Origin: Nitrospirota bacterium
GTDB lineage: Bacteria > Nitrospirota > Thermodesulfovibrionia > Thermodesulfovibrionales > Dissulfurispiraceae
Direction: 5' to 3'
Length of the DNA stretch: 64,000 bases
NCBI GenBank assembly: GCA_009773415.1
Contig: WSNO01000012.1
Coordinates: forward strand, 1-64,000
Made by a program: the position numbers and the translations under genes. Below the pieces are notes generated by a model. The model was not told where the DNA came from, did no database searches, and was given only the letters and a program-made list of their open reading frames with translations. Numbering within the stretch: position 1 is the first letter of the stretch; the number at the start of each line of letters is the position of its first letter. This document shows positions 7,985 through 17,204 of the stretch, piece after piece.

Positions 7985-8104
7985 AAATGCTCCTTAAATT
8001 GAGATGAATAGTCTTGAATTTCAGCAGTGCGCTTCCGAATGAAGTATCCGGGCTGAAAACAACCTGACATTAACTGTATCATACAAGGTAAAATAATTGA
8101 ACTT

Positions 8105-8602
8105 ATGAGAAAGCCGCCCCCACCGAAACCGAAAGCATCGCCCTACATTACACCCGAAGGGCAAAAGCATCTGAGCAGCGAACTTTCGCATCTCTGGAAA
8201 GTGAAGCGTCCCCAGGTTACCCAGGCGGTTGCCGAGGCGGCTGCCATGGGAGATCGCTCCGAAAACGCCGACTATATTTATGGCAAAAAGCAGCTGCGCC
8301 AGATCGACTCCCGAATTCGTTTCCTTTCAAGAAGACTGAGTGAAATCGTCGTTGTGGACAGGCCCCCGGCGGACGCATCCAGCATATTCTTCGGCGCACG
8401 GGTCGAACTGCAGGACAGTGAGGGAAATGTCTTCAACTACCGCATTGTGGGACCTGATGAAAGCGATGCCGGTACCGGTTGTATCAGCATCGATTCCCCG
8501 ATGGCAAAGGCTCTGCTGCGCAAATCAGAGGGAGACGAAATCGAAGTATCGAGACCGAACGGCACGTCGCTGTTTGTCGTGCTGTCGGTAGCGTATCGAT
8601 AG
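8105..8602 (+). CDS. greB: Transcription elongation factor GreB
   Basis: 165 residues, close to the usual GreA/GreB length. The N-terminal coiled coil carries 'GDRSENADYIYGKKQLRQID' with the acidic tip residues that stimulate RNA polymerase cleavage of backtracked transcripts. 'SRIRFLSRRL' and the C-terminal FKBP-like domain follow. The YIYGKKQLR form and R-rich helix favour GreB over GreA. A Pro/Lys-rich N-terminal stretch (RKPPPPKPK) precedes 'YITPEGQKHL'. Fifteen bases separate it from uup, so the two are likely cotranscribed. Confidence 0.93.
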   Translation: MRKPPPPKPKASPYITPEGQKHLSSELSHLWKVKRPQVTQAVAEAAAMGDRSENADYIYGKKQLRQIDSRIRFLSRRLSEIVVVDRPPADASSIFFGARVELQDSEGNVFNYRIVGPDESDAGTGCISIDSPMAKALLRKSEGDEIEVSRPNGTSLFVVLSVAYR

Positions 8603-8617
8603 CCTGCGCTCCAATCC

Positions 8618-10510
8618 ATGTCATTCATCAGTCTTCAGAACGTCAGCATCGCCTTCGGCGGACCGCTTCTGCTTGATGCCGCCTCGCTGCACATAGACAG
8701 CGGAGAACGCATCTGCCTTGTCGGCCGCAACGGCGAAGGCAAATCAACGCTGCTCAGAATTCTGGCGGGAAAACTCGTACCGGACAGCGGCACGGTTGTC
8801 AGTTGCCAAGGAGTTCGCATCGCGATGCTCGCACAGGAAGTTCCGCAGACGCTTTCGGGAACGGTGTTTGACGGTGTTCTGGCTGGGCTCGGGAATAGTG
8901 CGGATCTGCTCTCTCAATACCATTCGGTCAGCCATCGCCTCGCGAACACCCGGAATCAAGCACTGCTGAACGAACTTGAAGAGATCCAGCATCAGATTGA
9001 GGCGGCCGGAGGCTGGCAGGTTCATCGCCGTATCGAATCGGCTCTTTCTCATCTCGGCCTTGACGCCGACAGCAACTCGGCAGATCTGTCAGGCGGCTTC
9101 AAGCGGCGCGTGTTATTGGCTCAGGCATTGGTGAGTGAGCCGGATCTCCTGCTGCTCGACGAACCGACCAACCATCTTGATATCGACTCCATTCAGTGGC
9201 TCGAAGAATTCCTGAGAGATTTTCGCGGTTCCGTTGTCTTCACCACGCATGACCGCCAATTTCTGCGGACGCTTGCTACACGCATCGTCGAACTCGACCG
9301 CGGCAAGCTCACCGACTGGCCCGGCGATTACGAGACGTATCTGAAAAGACGGCAGGCTGAACTTGATGCCGAGGCAGCACATAATGCTCTTTTCGACAAG
9401 AAGCTGGCACGGGAAGAGGCATGGATACGTCAGGGGATTAAGGCACGGCGCACCCGAAACGAAGGACGCGTCACCGCGCTGAAAGAGATGCGGCGCGAAC
9501 GACGAGAACGGCGGCAACAGTCCGGGAGCGCACTAATGCGGATGAATGAATCGGAGCGCTCCGGCAAGCTTGTACTCGAAGCAAACAGCATCAGGCATAG
9601 TTACGATGGCCGTCCGGTTATCAATGATTTTTCCACTGTCATTCAGCGCGGCGACAAGATAGGCATTGTCGGGCCGAACGGCGCCGGAAAGACAACGCTG
9701 CTCAGAATTCTCATCGGCGAACTCCAGCCGGACTGCGGTTCAGTGCGCAGGGGTACGAGACTTGAAATCGCTTATTTCGACCAGCATCGCATTCTGCTTG
9801 ATGACGACAAGAGCGTGGTCGAAAATGTCGCTGAAGGAACCGGGCATGTCACCGTGAATGGCAGTACCAGGCACGTTATCGGGTATCTAAGCGATTTTCT
9901 CTTCCCTCCCGAACGGGCGCGACTGCCGGTCAAAGTCCTATCCGGAGGCGAACGAAACCGTGCGCTGCTCGCAAAACTCTTCACCCAACCCGCAAACGTA
10001 CTGGTTCTGGACGAGCCTACCAATGATCTTGACGCGGATACGCTCGAGTTGCTGGAAGAGTTGCTGATGCAGTTTGAAGGCACGGTGCTCCTGGTGAGCC
10101 ATGACCGTGAGTTCCTGAACAATGTGGTCACAAGCACCATCGCATTTGAGGGAAACGGCCGGCTGGCCGAATGTGTCGGCGGCTATGACGACTGGCTGAA
10201 ACAGCGCCTTTCCATAGAGACTGTTGCGTCAAAAAAAGAACCCACCCCGGTAATCGCGAGCCGGCGGCAGGAGCGCCGGCGCGCTCTGACCTTCAACGAA
10301 AAAAAAGAGCTGGAGACACTGCCCCTTCGCATTGAGGCGCTCGAATCAGAGCGCGACAAGCTCTGCACGGATATGACGCATCCTGATTTTTACCTGAAAG
10401 ATTCGGAGAAGCTCCCTGAGATCACGTCTCGCCTCGAAGCGCTGGAACAGGCGATATCCGATGCCTATGAACGATGGGAAGTTCTGGATGCTCTTCCGAA
10501 AGGCAGGTAA
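8618..10510 (+). CDS. uup: ABC-F ATPase, Uup family
   Basis: 630 residues with two ABC modules: GRNGEGKST / LSGGFKRR / LLLLDEPTNHLD in the first half and GPNGAGKTT / LSGGERNR / VLVLDEPTNDLD in the second. The charged linker between them (K/R/E-rich, about residues 240-320) and the C-terminal coiled coil ('LPLRIEALESERDKL' to the end) are typical of Uup. ABC-F proteins act on ribosomes or nucleic acids rather than in transport; Uup is linked to ribosome-related stress and replication-fork intermediates. No membrane segment is present. Confidence 0.93.
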   Translation: MSFISLQNVSIAFGGPLLLDAASLHIDSGERICLVGRNGEGKSTLLRILAGKLVPDSGTVVSCQGVRIAMLAQEVPQTLSGTVFDGVLAGLGNSADLLSQYHSVSHRLANTRNQALLNELEEIQHQIEAAGGWQVHRRIESALSHLGLDADSNSADLSGGFKRRVLLAQALVSEPDLLLLDEPTNHLDIDSIQWLEEFLRDFRGSVVFTTHDRQFLRTLATRIVELDRGKLTDWPGDYETYLKRRQAELDAEAAHNALFDKKLAREEAWIRQGIKARRTRNEGRVTALKEMRRERRERRQQSGSALMRMNESERSGKLVLEANSIRHSYDGRPVINDFSTVIQRGDKIGIVGPNGAGKTTLLRILIGELQPDCGSVRRGTRLEIAYFDQHRILLDDDKSVVENVAEGTGHVTVNGSTRHVIGYLSDFLFPPERARLPVKVLSGGERNRALLAKLFTQPANVLVLDEPTNDLDADTLELLEELLMQFEGTVLLVSHDREFLNNVVTSTIAFEGNGRLAECVGGYDDWLKQRLSIETVASKKEPTPVIASRRQERRRALTFNEKKELETLPLRIEALESERDKLCTDMTHPDFYLKDSEKLPEITSRLEALEQAISDAYERWEVLDALPKGR

Positions 10511-10527
10511 TAGGCCGCTTTCCCTCG

Positions 10528-11601
10528 TCATCCCTGCCGCAAGCTTATCGACTTTTCAGGACATATCTCCTGGCAGCAAAAACATACAATGCAGGCATTC
10601 GCATCCACTTCCGGCAGACTGCCGCTCATGGAGAGGGCGGAAACGGGACAGTGTTCCACACACGATCCGCAGGCAGTGCACAGCTCGGCATTAACGTTCG
10701 GGCGCAGGGTCGTCCGCTGATGCAGTGCTGCCTGAATCCGCTCATTATGTATCATGGCTTCGCCGCCGAGCGGTGGAAGCTTGAAGTCAGGAATCGGCTT
10801 TAATTCTCCGATGATACTAATCGTCTTCAGGTCGTAATCTCCGAGGCCGGCCTCTTTCGCCTTCCTCAGAAAGCGCAGCCGCCCAGGCTCGCATCCCATC
10901 ATCACGGCAATCACCGCATCAAGTGCCGGGGCATTATCCGACGCAAGAATCTGCCCGATATTTCTCAATTCAGGAGATGTGGGTCCGTTGCCTTCCATGC
11001 CGACCACTGCATCGACAATGAACAGATCCGGCACACGCAGCTGGAACACATCGACCACAAGCTCGTGGAAACGCTCGGGACTTCCGGCAGCTTTATGCAG
11101 CATCGCTTTCTGCGCTCCCGGAAGGATTCCATAACTGTTCTTAATCGCACCTGTCAGCACCGTCAGGCCGTGCGTCTTGAATTTCGGCAGGCTGATAAAA
11201 ATGTCGGCATCCATCACGGCGTCAGACACACTCACCGTCGCCATATACTGCGGATTGAACGCCATCTTCCGCGAATTATTCCCGATGTTGCGATAATAGC
11301 CCTTTGCAGCCTCCATCAAGCCCGTTCTGACAAAGCACTGCTCATTTTCTCCATAGCCGAAGATACCCGGGTTGTCGCCGACGACAAGCGAGGCCGGTCC
11401 CAGCGTCTCGACTTTCTCAACGACAGCACGCAGCACTGCCGGGTTCGTCACAATCGCCTCCTTCGCCTCAGATGTCCTCAGCGCATTCGGCTTGATGATA
11501 ACGCTCCTGCCGCTGCAATCGAGCGGAAACAGTTCAAAGGCCTTATCAACCGCCTGGCGAACATTTTCATAGGTGGCGGGATGAATCAACACTCTCGACA
11601 T
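10528..11601 (-). CDS. DUF362 protein with C-terminal 2x[4Fe-4S] ferredoxin domain
   Basis: About 357 residues. The N-terminal two thirds is DUF362 ('RSVIIKPNAL', 'VGDNPGIFGYGE', 'ISLPKFKTHGLTVLTGAIKN'). The C-terminus has two cluster motifs, CTACGSCVEHCP and CIVCFCCQEICP. Of several in-frame ATGs, 11601 is preferred because AGGGGGA lies 6 bases upstream. It is cytoplasmic, with no signal peptide. DUF362 ferredoxin proteins are common in anaerobes and presumed to be redox proteins, but their reaction is unknown. The gene converges with uup and is 61 bases downstream of the aminopeptidase gene. Confidence 0.9.
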   Translation of the reverse strand: MSRVLIHPATYENVRQAVDKAFELFPLDCSGRSVIIKPNALRTSEAKEAIVTNPAVLRAVVEKVETLGPASLVVGDNPGIFGYGENEQCFVRTGLMEAAKGYYRNIGNNSRKMAFNPQYMATVSVSDAVMDADIFISLPKFKTHGLTVLTGAIKNSYGILPGAQKAMLHKAAGSPERFHELVVDVFQLRVPDLFIVDAVVGMEGNGPTSPELRNIGQILASDNAPALDAVIAVMMGCEPGRLRFLRKAKEAGLGDYDLKTISIIGELKPIPDFKLPPLGGEAMIHNERIQAALHQRTTLRPNVNAELCTACGSCVEHCPVSALSMSGSLPEVDANACIVCFCCQEICPEKSISLRQG

Positions 11602-11662
11602 CGACATTCCCCCTGACATAGGTTCCCTGTTCTTAAGCGGAAAGATCCTGCATATTCCCCGC

Positions 11663-14314
11663 TCAGTCCTTCATGTATGCAATCGCCTGATGATGGATAG
11701 CCGGATGATCCGTCTCGGAAAGGGCATTTGCAATGAGGGAAAGAGCGGTCATTCCCTTTTCTTTCAGACCAGGACGCAGGTTCCTCGCCTGCTGAAACGT
11801 ATTCAGCAGGCGGCTTGTGGTCGTCATGTTAATCGGCGCAAGGGCAATAATGGTTTCTGCCAGCCACATAATGCCGGCATCGGTCCAGACCATCCTGTTG
11901 TTGACTGCCATTGGCAAGAAAAGCGCCCGCTGAAAGGTCGGCTGGGTGATGTCGAATGTCATGCGACGTTTCTCCTCTTCTATCATCCCAAAAACATCGC
12001 TGCAGGTTCCTGCGGCAATGATGCGCAGGTAGTTGGCATAGCCGCTCAAATCCGCATGCCATTCCTCATAAACCTTTTCGAGAATCGCCGGGCGCGACGG
12101 CTCGGAGCTTCTGTTCAAAAGCGCAAGCGCTGCCACTCTGTCTGTTGCAGTCGTAGCGCGGCGGTAGTGATCAAGCAGAAGCGAATGGCTTTGAGGCGTG
12201 TCATCAACAGCAATCAGCTCAAGCAGTAAGTTTTTAAGCATACGATCCTCTATGCCGTCCTTCGGCGAGTGCCGTCTCTCCCGAGAGTACGTATCAATCG
12301 CCAGAAACTGCCTGAGGAATTCCTCACGATACTCTGTATTGACCGCCTTCATCAACACTTCTCTTGCAGCCACCTGTTCCTGATACCATGCTATATACGA
12401 GCGGTCAAGCGGCTGCTCATCAATCTTCAGCATGAACGCTTTCACCGAAAAGGGCAGCGAATCGTCATGCAGTATCGCACTGTAAAGGCTCAGCCAGTGC
12501 TGACCGATGCGAGCAGATCGGTCTTCCATCAGCTTTGTCCGTTCGGCATCCGTCAGCCGCCGGAAGGCTTCAACCCGGTTAAAGACATTACCGTCAAGTT
12601 GAGCTTGGAGAGCAAGCACGTCTTTCGAAGCACTCTTGCTAAAAAAAGTTCCGTAAAATGAGCAGTCGCGGTTCAGCGACGCAAATGCCGGCGCTTTCCG
12701 GATTCCGTCAAAGGTGATTTCTGCCGAAGCCTCCCTGAGCTGAAATGTTACAGATGTTTCAGGAAGATCACTGCCGGACGCATCGACCAGCGCCAGTTCT
12801 ATCGGCACATGAAAGGGCATCTGGCCAGCAGCGAGTTCCTGGTCAAAACGGATGGTGTACTGATGACGCGCAGCATCGTATGATGTTTCCGCCGACACCT
12901 TCGGATATCCAGGCCGATAAAGCCACCCCTCTCTGAACTGCTGAAGAGAAATGCCCGACACCTCTTCAAAGCAGGCGAAGAACTGCTCCGTATCAGCATT
13001 GCCGTTCTGATAACGGCTGAAGTAGAGGCGCTTGGCTTCAGCAAAAATGTCGCGTCCGAGAATCAGGCGAAGCATTCTGATAACTTCAGCTGCTTTTACA
13101 TAGGTGACCCCGTCGATCAATTCTTCGGGATCGTTGAATCCCTCGCGCACTATCCTTCCCGCATATCCGGAATCCTCAATCGCGAGCGGACCGAGCAGCG
13201 GATGACGGATGCTCTCCACCTGATTCAGCCGGACAAAGGCCGGGCTAAAGAGGTCTGCCATGAACTGCCTCTCTACATCTACCGTATAGGCCTCGTTGAG
13301 CCAGACATCAAACGGTGTTGCCATGGTCGTCTCGCTGCCGCACTGGTTATGCTCGAATTCATGCACGATGACGGCATGAGCATACATCAGGCCCGAATCG
13401 AGCGTGTGTTCGCCGATAACCGCCGCATCGGTAACAATGGTCGTATTGCCGGCATTCTCCATGCCGCCGAAGTTCGACTTGTTCATGCAGATTGTGCGAT
13501 ATGTCTCACTGCGATACTCGTAGTCCTGCGTCCTCCGGATCCAGAGAATCGATTCCTTGAGGATTTCCATCGGAACGCGCACCGAGCTGGTCATGCCGGG
13601 TGAAACAAGATATTCCAGCATCACCTTCCGGCCCGACGGATATATCACAGAATCGACCAGCACATCCCACGTTCCGGCACAGACAAGAAACAGATAGGGA
13701 GCCATCGGGATCGGGTTCTCATACGTAATAACCTGCCGCGACGGATCGCCTGGCATCGGAACCGGCACTCCGCTCGGATTTGAAATGCGGCTGATGTTGC
13801 CGTTGCTGATCAGATGCGTATACCGGCTGTCTGCTTCAATGGTCGTCGTCATGGTGCATTTTGCCGTGCAGTCGTCAAAAACCGGCATAATCCGCTGAAA
13901 CCCCCACTGCTGGCACTGCGACATATACTGCTGCGGGGCACCTGCCGGAGTTGTGTCCTTATAGATTCCCTCAAGAAGATGATCCGTCGGGAGGCAGGAT
14001 GTGACCGTTTTCACCGCAAAACGCTCACCGGGTTTTACCCGACAAGGCAGAGAGATCCGCAATTTGTCATCTTCTTTCCGGTAATCGAAACTCAATCGGA
14101 TGTCTGCGTCCCCTTCAACCCAGAAAACAGCATGAACGGCGAGATCTTTTGCGTCAAGCGTAATTTCCTGGAACTCGCGGCGTGCTGTCATTTCGAGGCA
14201 GTTTATCCCGTCAACCCGACTATCGATGAAATTGATACGCATGGTCATGTGCTCAAGCTTTACGGGCAGTTCCGCAAAATCTTCACGTCGATACTTATGG
14301 TTTTTCTCAGCCAC
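11663..14314 (-). CDS. pepN: M1-family alanyl aminopeptidase, PepN type
   Basis: 883 residues, close to E. coli PepN (870). It removes N-terminal residues from peptides in the cytoplasm. The substrate loop 'FGGMENAGN' matches the GxMEN motif. The zinc site is 'HEFEHN' (HExxH) with the second Glu in 'LNEAYTVDVERQF' about 20 residues on. The C-terminal helical domain follows the PepN (DUF3458) layout. It lacks a signal peptide. It is probably in one unit with the downstream DUF362 gene. Confidence 0.95.
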   Translation of the reverse strand: MAEKNHKYRREDFAELPVKLEHMTMRINFIDSRVDGINCLEMTARREFQEITLDAKDLAVHAVFWVEGDADIRLSFDYRKEDDKLRISLPCRVKPGERFAVKTVTSCLPTDHLLEGIYKDTTPAGAPQQYMSQCQQWGFQRIMPVFDDCTAKCTMTTTIEADSRYTHLISNGNISRISNPSGVPVPMPGDPSRQVITYENPIPMAPYLFLVCAGTWDVLVDSVIYPSGRKVMLEYLVSPGMTSSVRVPMEILKESILWIRRTQDYEYRSETYRTICMNKSNFGGMENAGNTTIVTDAAVIGEHTLDSGLMYAHAVIVHEFEHNQCGSETTMATPFDVWLNEAYTVDVERQFMADLFSPAFVRLNQVESIRHPLLGPLAIEDSGYAGRIVREGFNDPEELIDGVTYVKAAEVIRMLRLILGRDIFAEAKRLYFSRYQNGNADTEQFFACFEEVSGISLQQFREGWLYRPGYPKVSAETSYDAARHQYTIRFDQELAAGQMPFHVPIELALVDASGSDLPETSVTFQLREASAEITFDGIRKAPAFASLNRDCSFYGTFFSKSASKDVLALQAQLDGNVFNRVEAFRRLTDAERTKLMEDRSARIGQHWLSLYSAILHDDSLPFSVKAFMLKIDEQPLDRSYIAWYQEQVAAREVLMKAVNTEYREEFLRQFLAIDTYSRERRHSPKDGIEDRMLKNLLLELIAVDDTPQSHSLLLDHYRRATTATDRVAALALLNRSSEPSRPAILEKVYEEWHADLSGYANYLRIIAAGTCSDVFGMIEEEKRRMTFDITQPTFQRALFLPMAVNNRMVWTDAGIMWLAETIIALAPINMTTTSRLLNTFQQARNLRPGLKEKGMTALSLIANALSETDHPAIHHQAIAYMKD

Positions 14315-14420
14315 ACAGTTCTCCCGGCAATAGTGAATTTCTTTGTAGGGTACAATCGTTCGGCAGAAAAAGTCAGCTGCCGGCTCGTTTTTGTTTGCAA
14401 GCTGGTATACTTATTTTACA

Positions 14421-14438
14421 GGCAAAGGAGTCTTTGCC
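14421..14438 (+). other. Hairpin in the predicted 5' leader of the P-loop gene
   Basis: GGCAAAG-gagt-CTTTGCC is a perfect 7-bp stem with a 4-base loop, about 46 bases upstream of ATG 14485. A TATACT at 14406-14411 could be the -10, placing the hairpin at the very 5' end of the transcript. Confidence 0.45.
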
Positions 14439-14484
14439 CCTGCGACAGCGAGACGGCACCCTGCAGAGGAAGGAAATATCACAT

Positions 14485-15045
14485 ATGACGGAACAGTTCG
14501 CCATGCTGAATGACGAAACAATTATTCAGGAGTTCAGGGATACCCTTGGTCTTCATAAAACCATAATTGTGACTGGCGATGAGGGAGTAGGCAAGATTAC
14601 AACCTCCCTGAATGCACTTCGGGACGTGGCGAACATTTTCTTCTTCGGAAATCCGCTGGACTACAGAGGGCACACCCGTCCGGGAGGATACGAGCAGTAT
14701 CTCGATCATATCCGCAAGCTCAAGCCCGACCTTACCATCATCGCAACCGAAAAGGAAATGCTCGCACTTGCCCCCTCACTGCTGACAGCGTGCAGGGCAA
14801 CACTGCTGGTTGATGAGGTGTATGGCAGAAGCGATGTGCAACGCGCAAAACTGTATAAGCTGACTGCAACTGAAGGGGTCAAAACCGTTGTCGTTACCGG
14901 TTGCATGAAAAACCTTTATAGCCTCACCGAGCTGGTTGATGCCGGACTGCTGCTCACCGGAAGATCAGCTATCTACATAGAAGGGGATTATATCAGAAAA
15001 GTCTGCCGTCACCTGCGTCCGGAATCATTCTCCACTGAAAAGTAA
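14485..15045 (+). CDS. Unrecognised protein with degenerate P-loop
   Basis: 186 residues from ATG 14485 (AAGGA upstream); upstream in-frame codons back to 14395 have no ribosome site and overlap the leader hairpin. 'TIIVTGDEGVGKITTSLNAL' near residue 30 resembles a Walker A motif, but the residue after GK is Ile rather than Ser/Thr. 'PDLTIIATEKEML' and 'RATLLVDEVYG' look like Walker B and adjacent strands, so a RecA/AAA-like fold is plausible. It might be a nucleotide-binding regulator that has lost catalysis. No family assigned. Confidence 0.7.
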   Translation: MTEQFAMLNDETIIQEFRDTLGLHKTIIVTGDEGVGKITTSLNALRDVANIFFFGNPLDYRGHTRPGGYEQYLDHIRKLKPDLTIIATEKEMLALAPSLLTACRATLLVDEVYGRSDVQRAKLYKLTATEGVKTVVVTGCMKNLYSLTELVDAGLLLTGRSAIYIEGDYIRKVCRHLRPESFSTEK

Positions 15046-15361
15046 CAGATCAATCGCCCCTCCCGTCTCCTGTATAATGCATACATTCGACCGGAAACTG
15101 TTCACGATTCGTTACACTTCCTGATTTCTCGCATCCGCGCAGCCGACAGATAGAAACCGTCAGCATTTCCGAGCGAGGATTTCAGATCGCGCCTGATGCC
15201 GAAGTCTGTGCTCATGAGACCCGTCGGATGTCTGCAGGGTAAATAATACGGGACAAAGCTGTGACAAATTCATTCTCCTCATCTGCCACCCGTTCGGAAC
15301 TGATATACTGTAGTTATCCGCACCATCCGTTCATCCGTTTTGCGAATAAAGGAGGACTCCC
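15046..15361 (+). other. 316-base gap upstream of glgC
   Basis: No convincing reading frame or RNA gene is visible. It holds two possible -10 elements on the plus strand, TATAAT at 15073-15078 and TATACT at 15304-15309; the latter is about 55 bases before the glgC start. Neither has a good -35 match. The region probably carries glgC control sequences. Confidence 0.35.
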
Positions 15362-16588
15362 GTGGCATATCCTAAAGTGCTCGCCTTCATCCTCGCCGGC
15401 GGCAAAGGAGAGAGGCTTTTCCCTCTCACTTCATTTCGCTCGAAACCCTCCGTCCCGTTTGGCGGTCGATACCGCATTGTCGATTTTGTCCTGAGCAATT
15501 TCGTCAATTCGCAGATGTACTCCATCTATCTCCTCGTTCAGTACAAATCCCAGTCGCTGATAGAGCACGTCCGCCAGCACTGGAACCTCAGTTCCATGGT
15601 AAAAGATCACTTTGTCGCGGTTGTCCCGCCGCAGATGCGGATGGGGCCGGAGTGGTTTCAGGGCACGGCTGACGCCGTTTTTCAGAATATCAATCTTATT
15701 AAGGACCATCGAAGTGAGCATGTCCTCATCTTCGGCGCAGACCATATCTACCGCATGGACATCCGCCAGATGCTTGATTTTCACCTTGCCAATGACGCTG
15801 CTGTCACTGTGGCAGCCCGTCCTGTGCCGATTGAGCAGGCTTCTGCATTCGGCGTTATCGCTGCCGACAGCGGGCATCGGATAACCGGCTTTCAGGAAAA
15901 GCCCGAAGCCCCGGCGGCAATGCCGGGAGACCCCTCACGGGCCTACGCTTCAATGGGAAACTACATCTTCCGGACCGACGTGCTGATAGATTCTCTGGTG
16001 AAGGCACAGAGAAAGAAAGAGCATGATTTCGGGGCAAACATCATTCCGGGCCTTGTGCCGACCGGGAGGGTCTTTGCGTATGATTTTGCCGCAAATATCA
16101 TTCCCGAAAGCAAGCCATACGAAGAAACAGGATACTGGCGCGATGTAGGTACCATCAGCGCATATTTCACTGCGCATCAGGATCTGCTGGGTGAACAGCC
16201 TGCCTTCGATATTTTTAATGATGCATGGCCTGTTCATCCGTCGAGTTCCGAGTCGCCAGCAACGAAAATCCTTTGCTGCGACATCAGCAACAGCATCATT
16301 GCCGAAGGATCCCTGATCAAAGGAGCGTCCATAAAAAACTCGATTATCCGGAGCGGCGCGATGATTGAAGAAGGAGTAACCATAGAGGATTGCATTATCA
16401 GCGAGCGTGTCACGCTGAAAAAAGGGGTTCGGCTGAAACGGGTTATCATCGACAAATTCAACACCATCAACGAGCGGGAACAGATCGGATATGATCCCGA
16501 CAAAGATCGGTTCCGGTGCTTTGTCGATCAATCCGGCATTGCCATCATACCGCGTGCCGGCAGAATCAGCGGCCCTTTCAAGGAGTAG
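15362..16588 (+). CDS. glgC: Glucose-1-phosphate adenylyltransferase
   Basis: 408 residues, with GTG 15362 behind GGAGG at a 6-base spacing. It makes ADP-glucose for glycogen synthesis. The pyrophosphorylase loop 'LAGGKGERLFPLT' near residue 11, 'GADHIYRMDIRQML' and 'GFQEKP' match the family, and the C-terminal beta-helix ('SIIKNSIIRSGAMI'-like hexapeptides) is complete. No other glg gene lies in the window; galU at 50.4 kb supplies the related UDP-glucose. Confidence 0.96.
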   Translation: MAYPKVLAFILAGGKGERLFPLTSFRSKPSVPFGGRYRIVDFVLSNFVNSQMYSIYLLVQYKSQSLIEHVRQHWNLSSMVKDHFVAVVPPQMRMGPEWFQGTADAVFQNINLIKDHRSEHVLIFGADHIYRMDIRQMLDFHLANDAAVTVAARPVPIEQASAFGVIAADSGHRITGFQEKPEAPAAMPGDPSRAYASMGNYIFRTDVLIDSLVKAQRKKEHDFGANIIPGLVPTGRVFAYDFAANIIPESKPYEETGYWRDVGTISAYFTAHQDLLGEQPAFDIFNDAWPVHPSSSESPATKILCCDISNSIIAEGSLIKGASIKNSIIRSGAMIEEGVTIEDCIISERVTLKKGVRLKRVIIDKFNTINEREQIGYDPDKDRFRCFVDQSGIAIIPRAGRISGPFKE

Positions 16589-16654
16589 AGAAAGGACTGT
16601 TGGGGACATGCATCGGGATGCAGACCGAATCAGCCTGCACCCCGCTTTTGCAAA

Positions 16655-17053
16655 CTACGTATTGAGAACCTTGATAACTTTTTTGTTGTCCGCTGTCTTG
16701 AAAATACAGGTCGAAGTCTTGCCGGTGCCGGTAGAACCATAGAAATAATGAATATTTACCCCGGCAGCGGCGATAGCCTTTGAAACCATGTCGAGCTGAC
16801 CGACTTTGTTCGGCATCTCCACCGCAACCACTGCCTCATCTTTCGTCTCAGCTCCCAGTTTTTTCAGAAGCTTTTTTGCCTTGGTCAGGTCGTCGGCCAT
16901 CAGCATGAAAACCGCCAGATCTTCCCGCTCGTAGCCGCACATGGCAGTCACGTTTATTTTTGCTGCAGAAAGGACCGCACTGATCTCAGCCATAAGTCCT
17001 ACCTTGTTCGGCATGAAAAAAATAATCTGCTTTGCTGCTTTCGCGCTTGCCAT
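16655..17053 (-). CDS. Tandem ACT-domain protein
   Basis: 132 residues from ATG 17053, which has AAGGAGAC upstream; the frame extends further but without a ribosome site. Two ACT modules are visible: 'FFMPNKVGLMAEISAVLSAA' to about residue 65, and 'VEMPNKVGQLDMVSKAIAAA' from about 72, each starting with the same MPNKVG turn. There is no attached enzyme. Free-standing tandem ACT proteins are thought to sense amino acids; no ligand can be named. It lies downstream of the S1 gene but is separated by a terminator. Confidence 0.88.
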   Translation of the reverse strand: MASAKAAKQIIFFMPNKVGLMAEISAVLSAAKINVTAMCGYEREDLAVFMLMADDLTKAKKLLKKLGAETKDEAVVAVEMPNKVGQLDMVSKAIAAAGVNIHYFYGSTGTGKTSTCIFKTADNKKVIKVLNT

Positions 17054-17135
17054 AACGTGTCTCCTTAAAAAGTTTTCTGCTGAACTATAGAACAAACCGG
17101 GGATTGAAGACAACTGACTGCTTGTATGGCGAGAC

Positions 17136-17165
17136 AAAAAAGGGCACGCTCTGTTCGGCGTGCCC
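17136..17165 (-). terminator. Rho-independent terminator of the S1-domain gene
   Basis: gggcacgc (17142-17149) pairs with gcgtgccc (17158-17165) over an 8-base loop; on the minus strand the stem is followed by a six-T run. It isolates the S1 gene from the ACT gene. Confidence 0.88.
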
Positions 17166-17204
17166 CCATGCAATTCATAGTATTGAGCGGCAAATACGGC
17201 AGAA

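Noticed and set aside
16589-16654. Terminator between glgC and the convergent ACT gene.
   Set aside because: Only scattered short complementary blocks (GGGG/CCCC, GCAG/CTGC) with no compact stem and T-run could be found.
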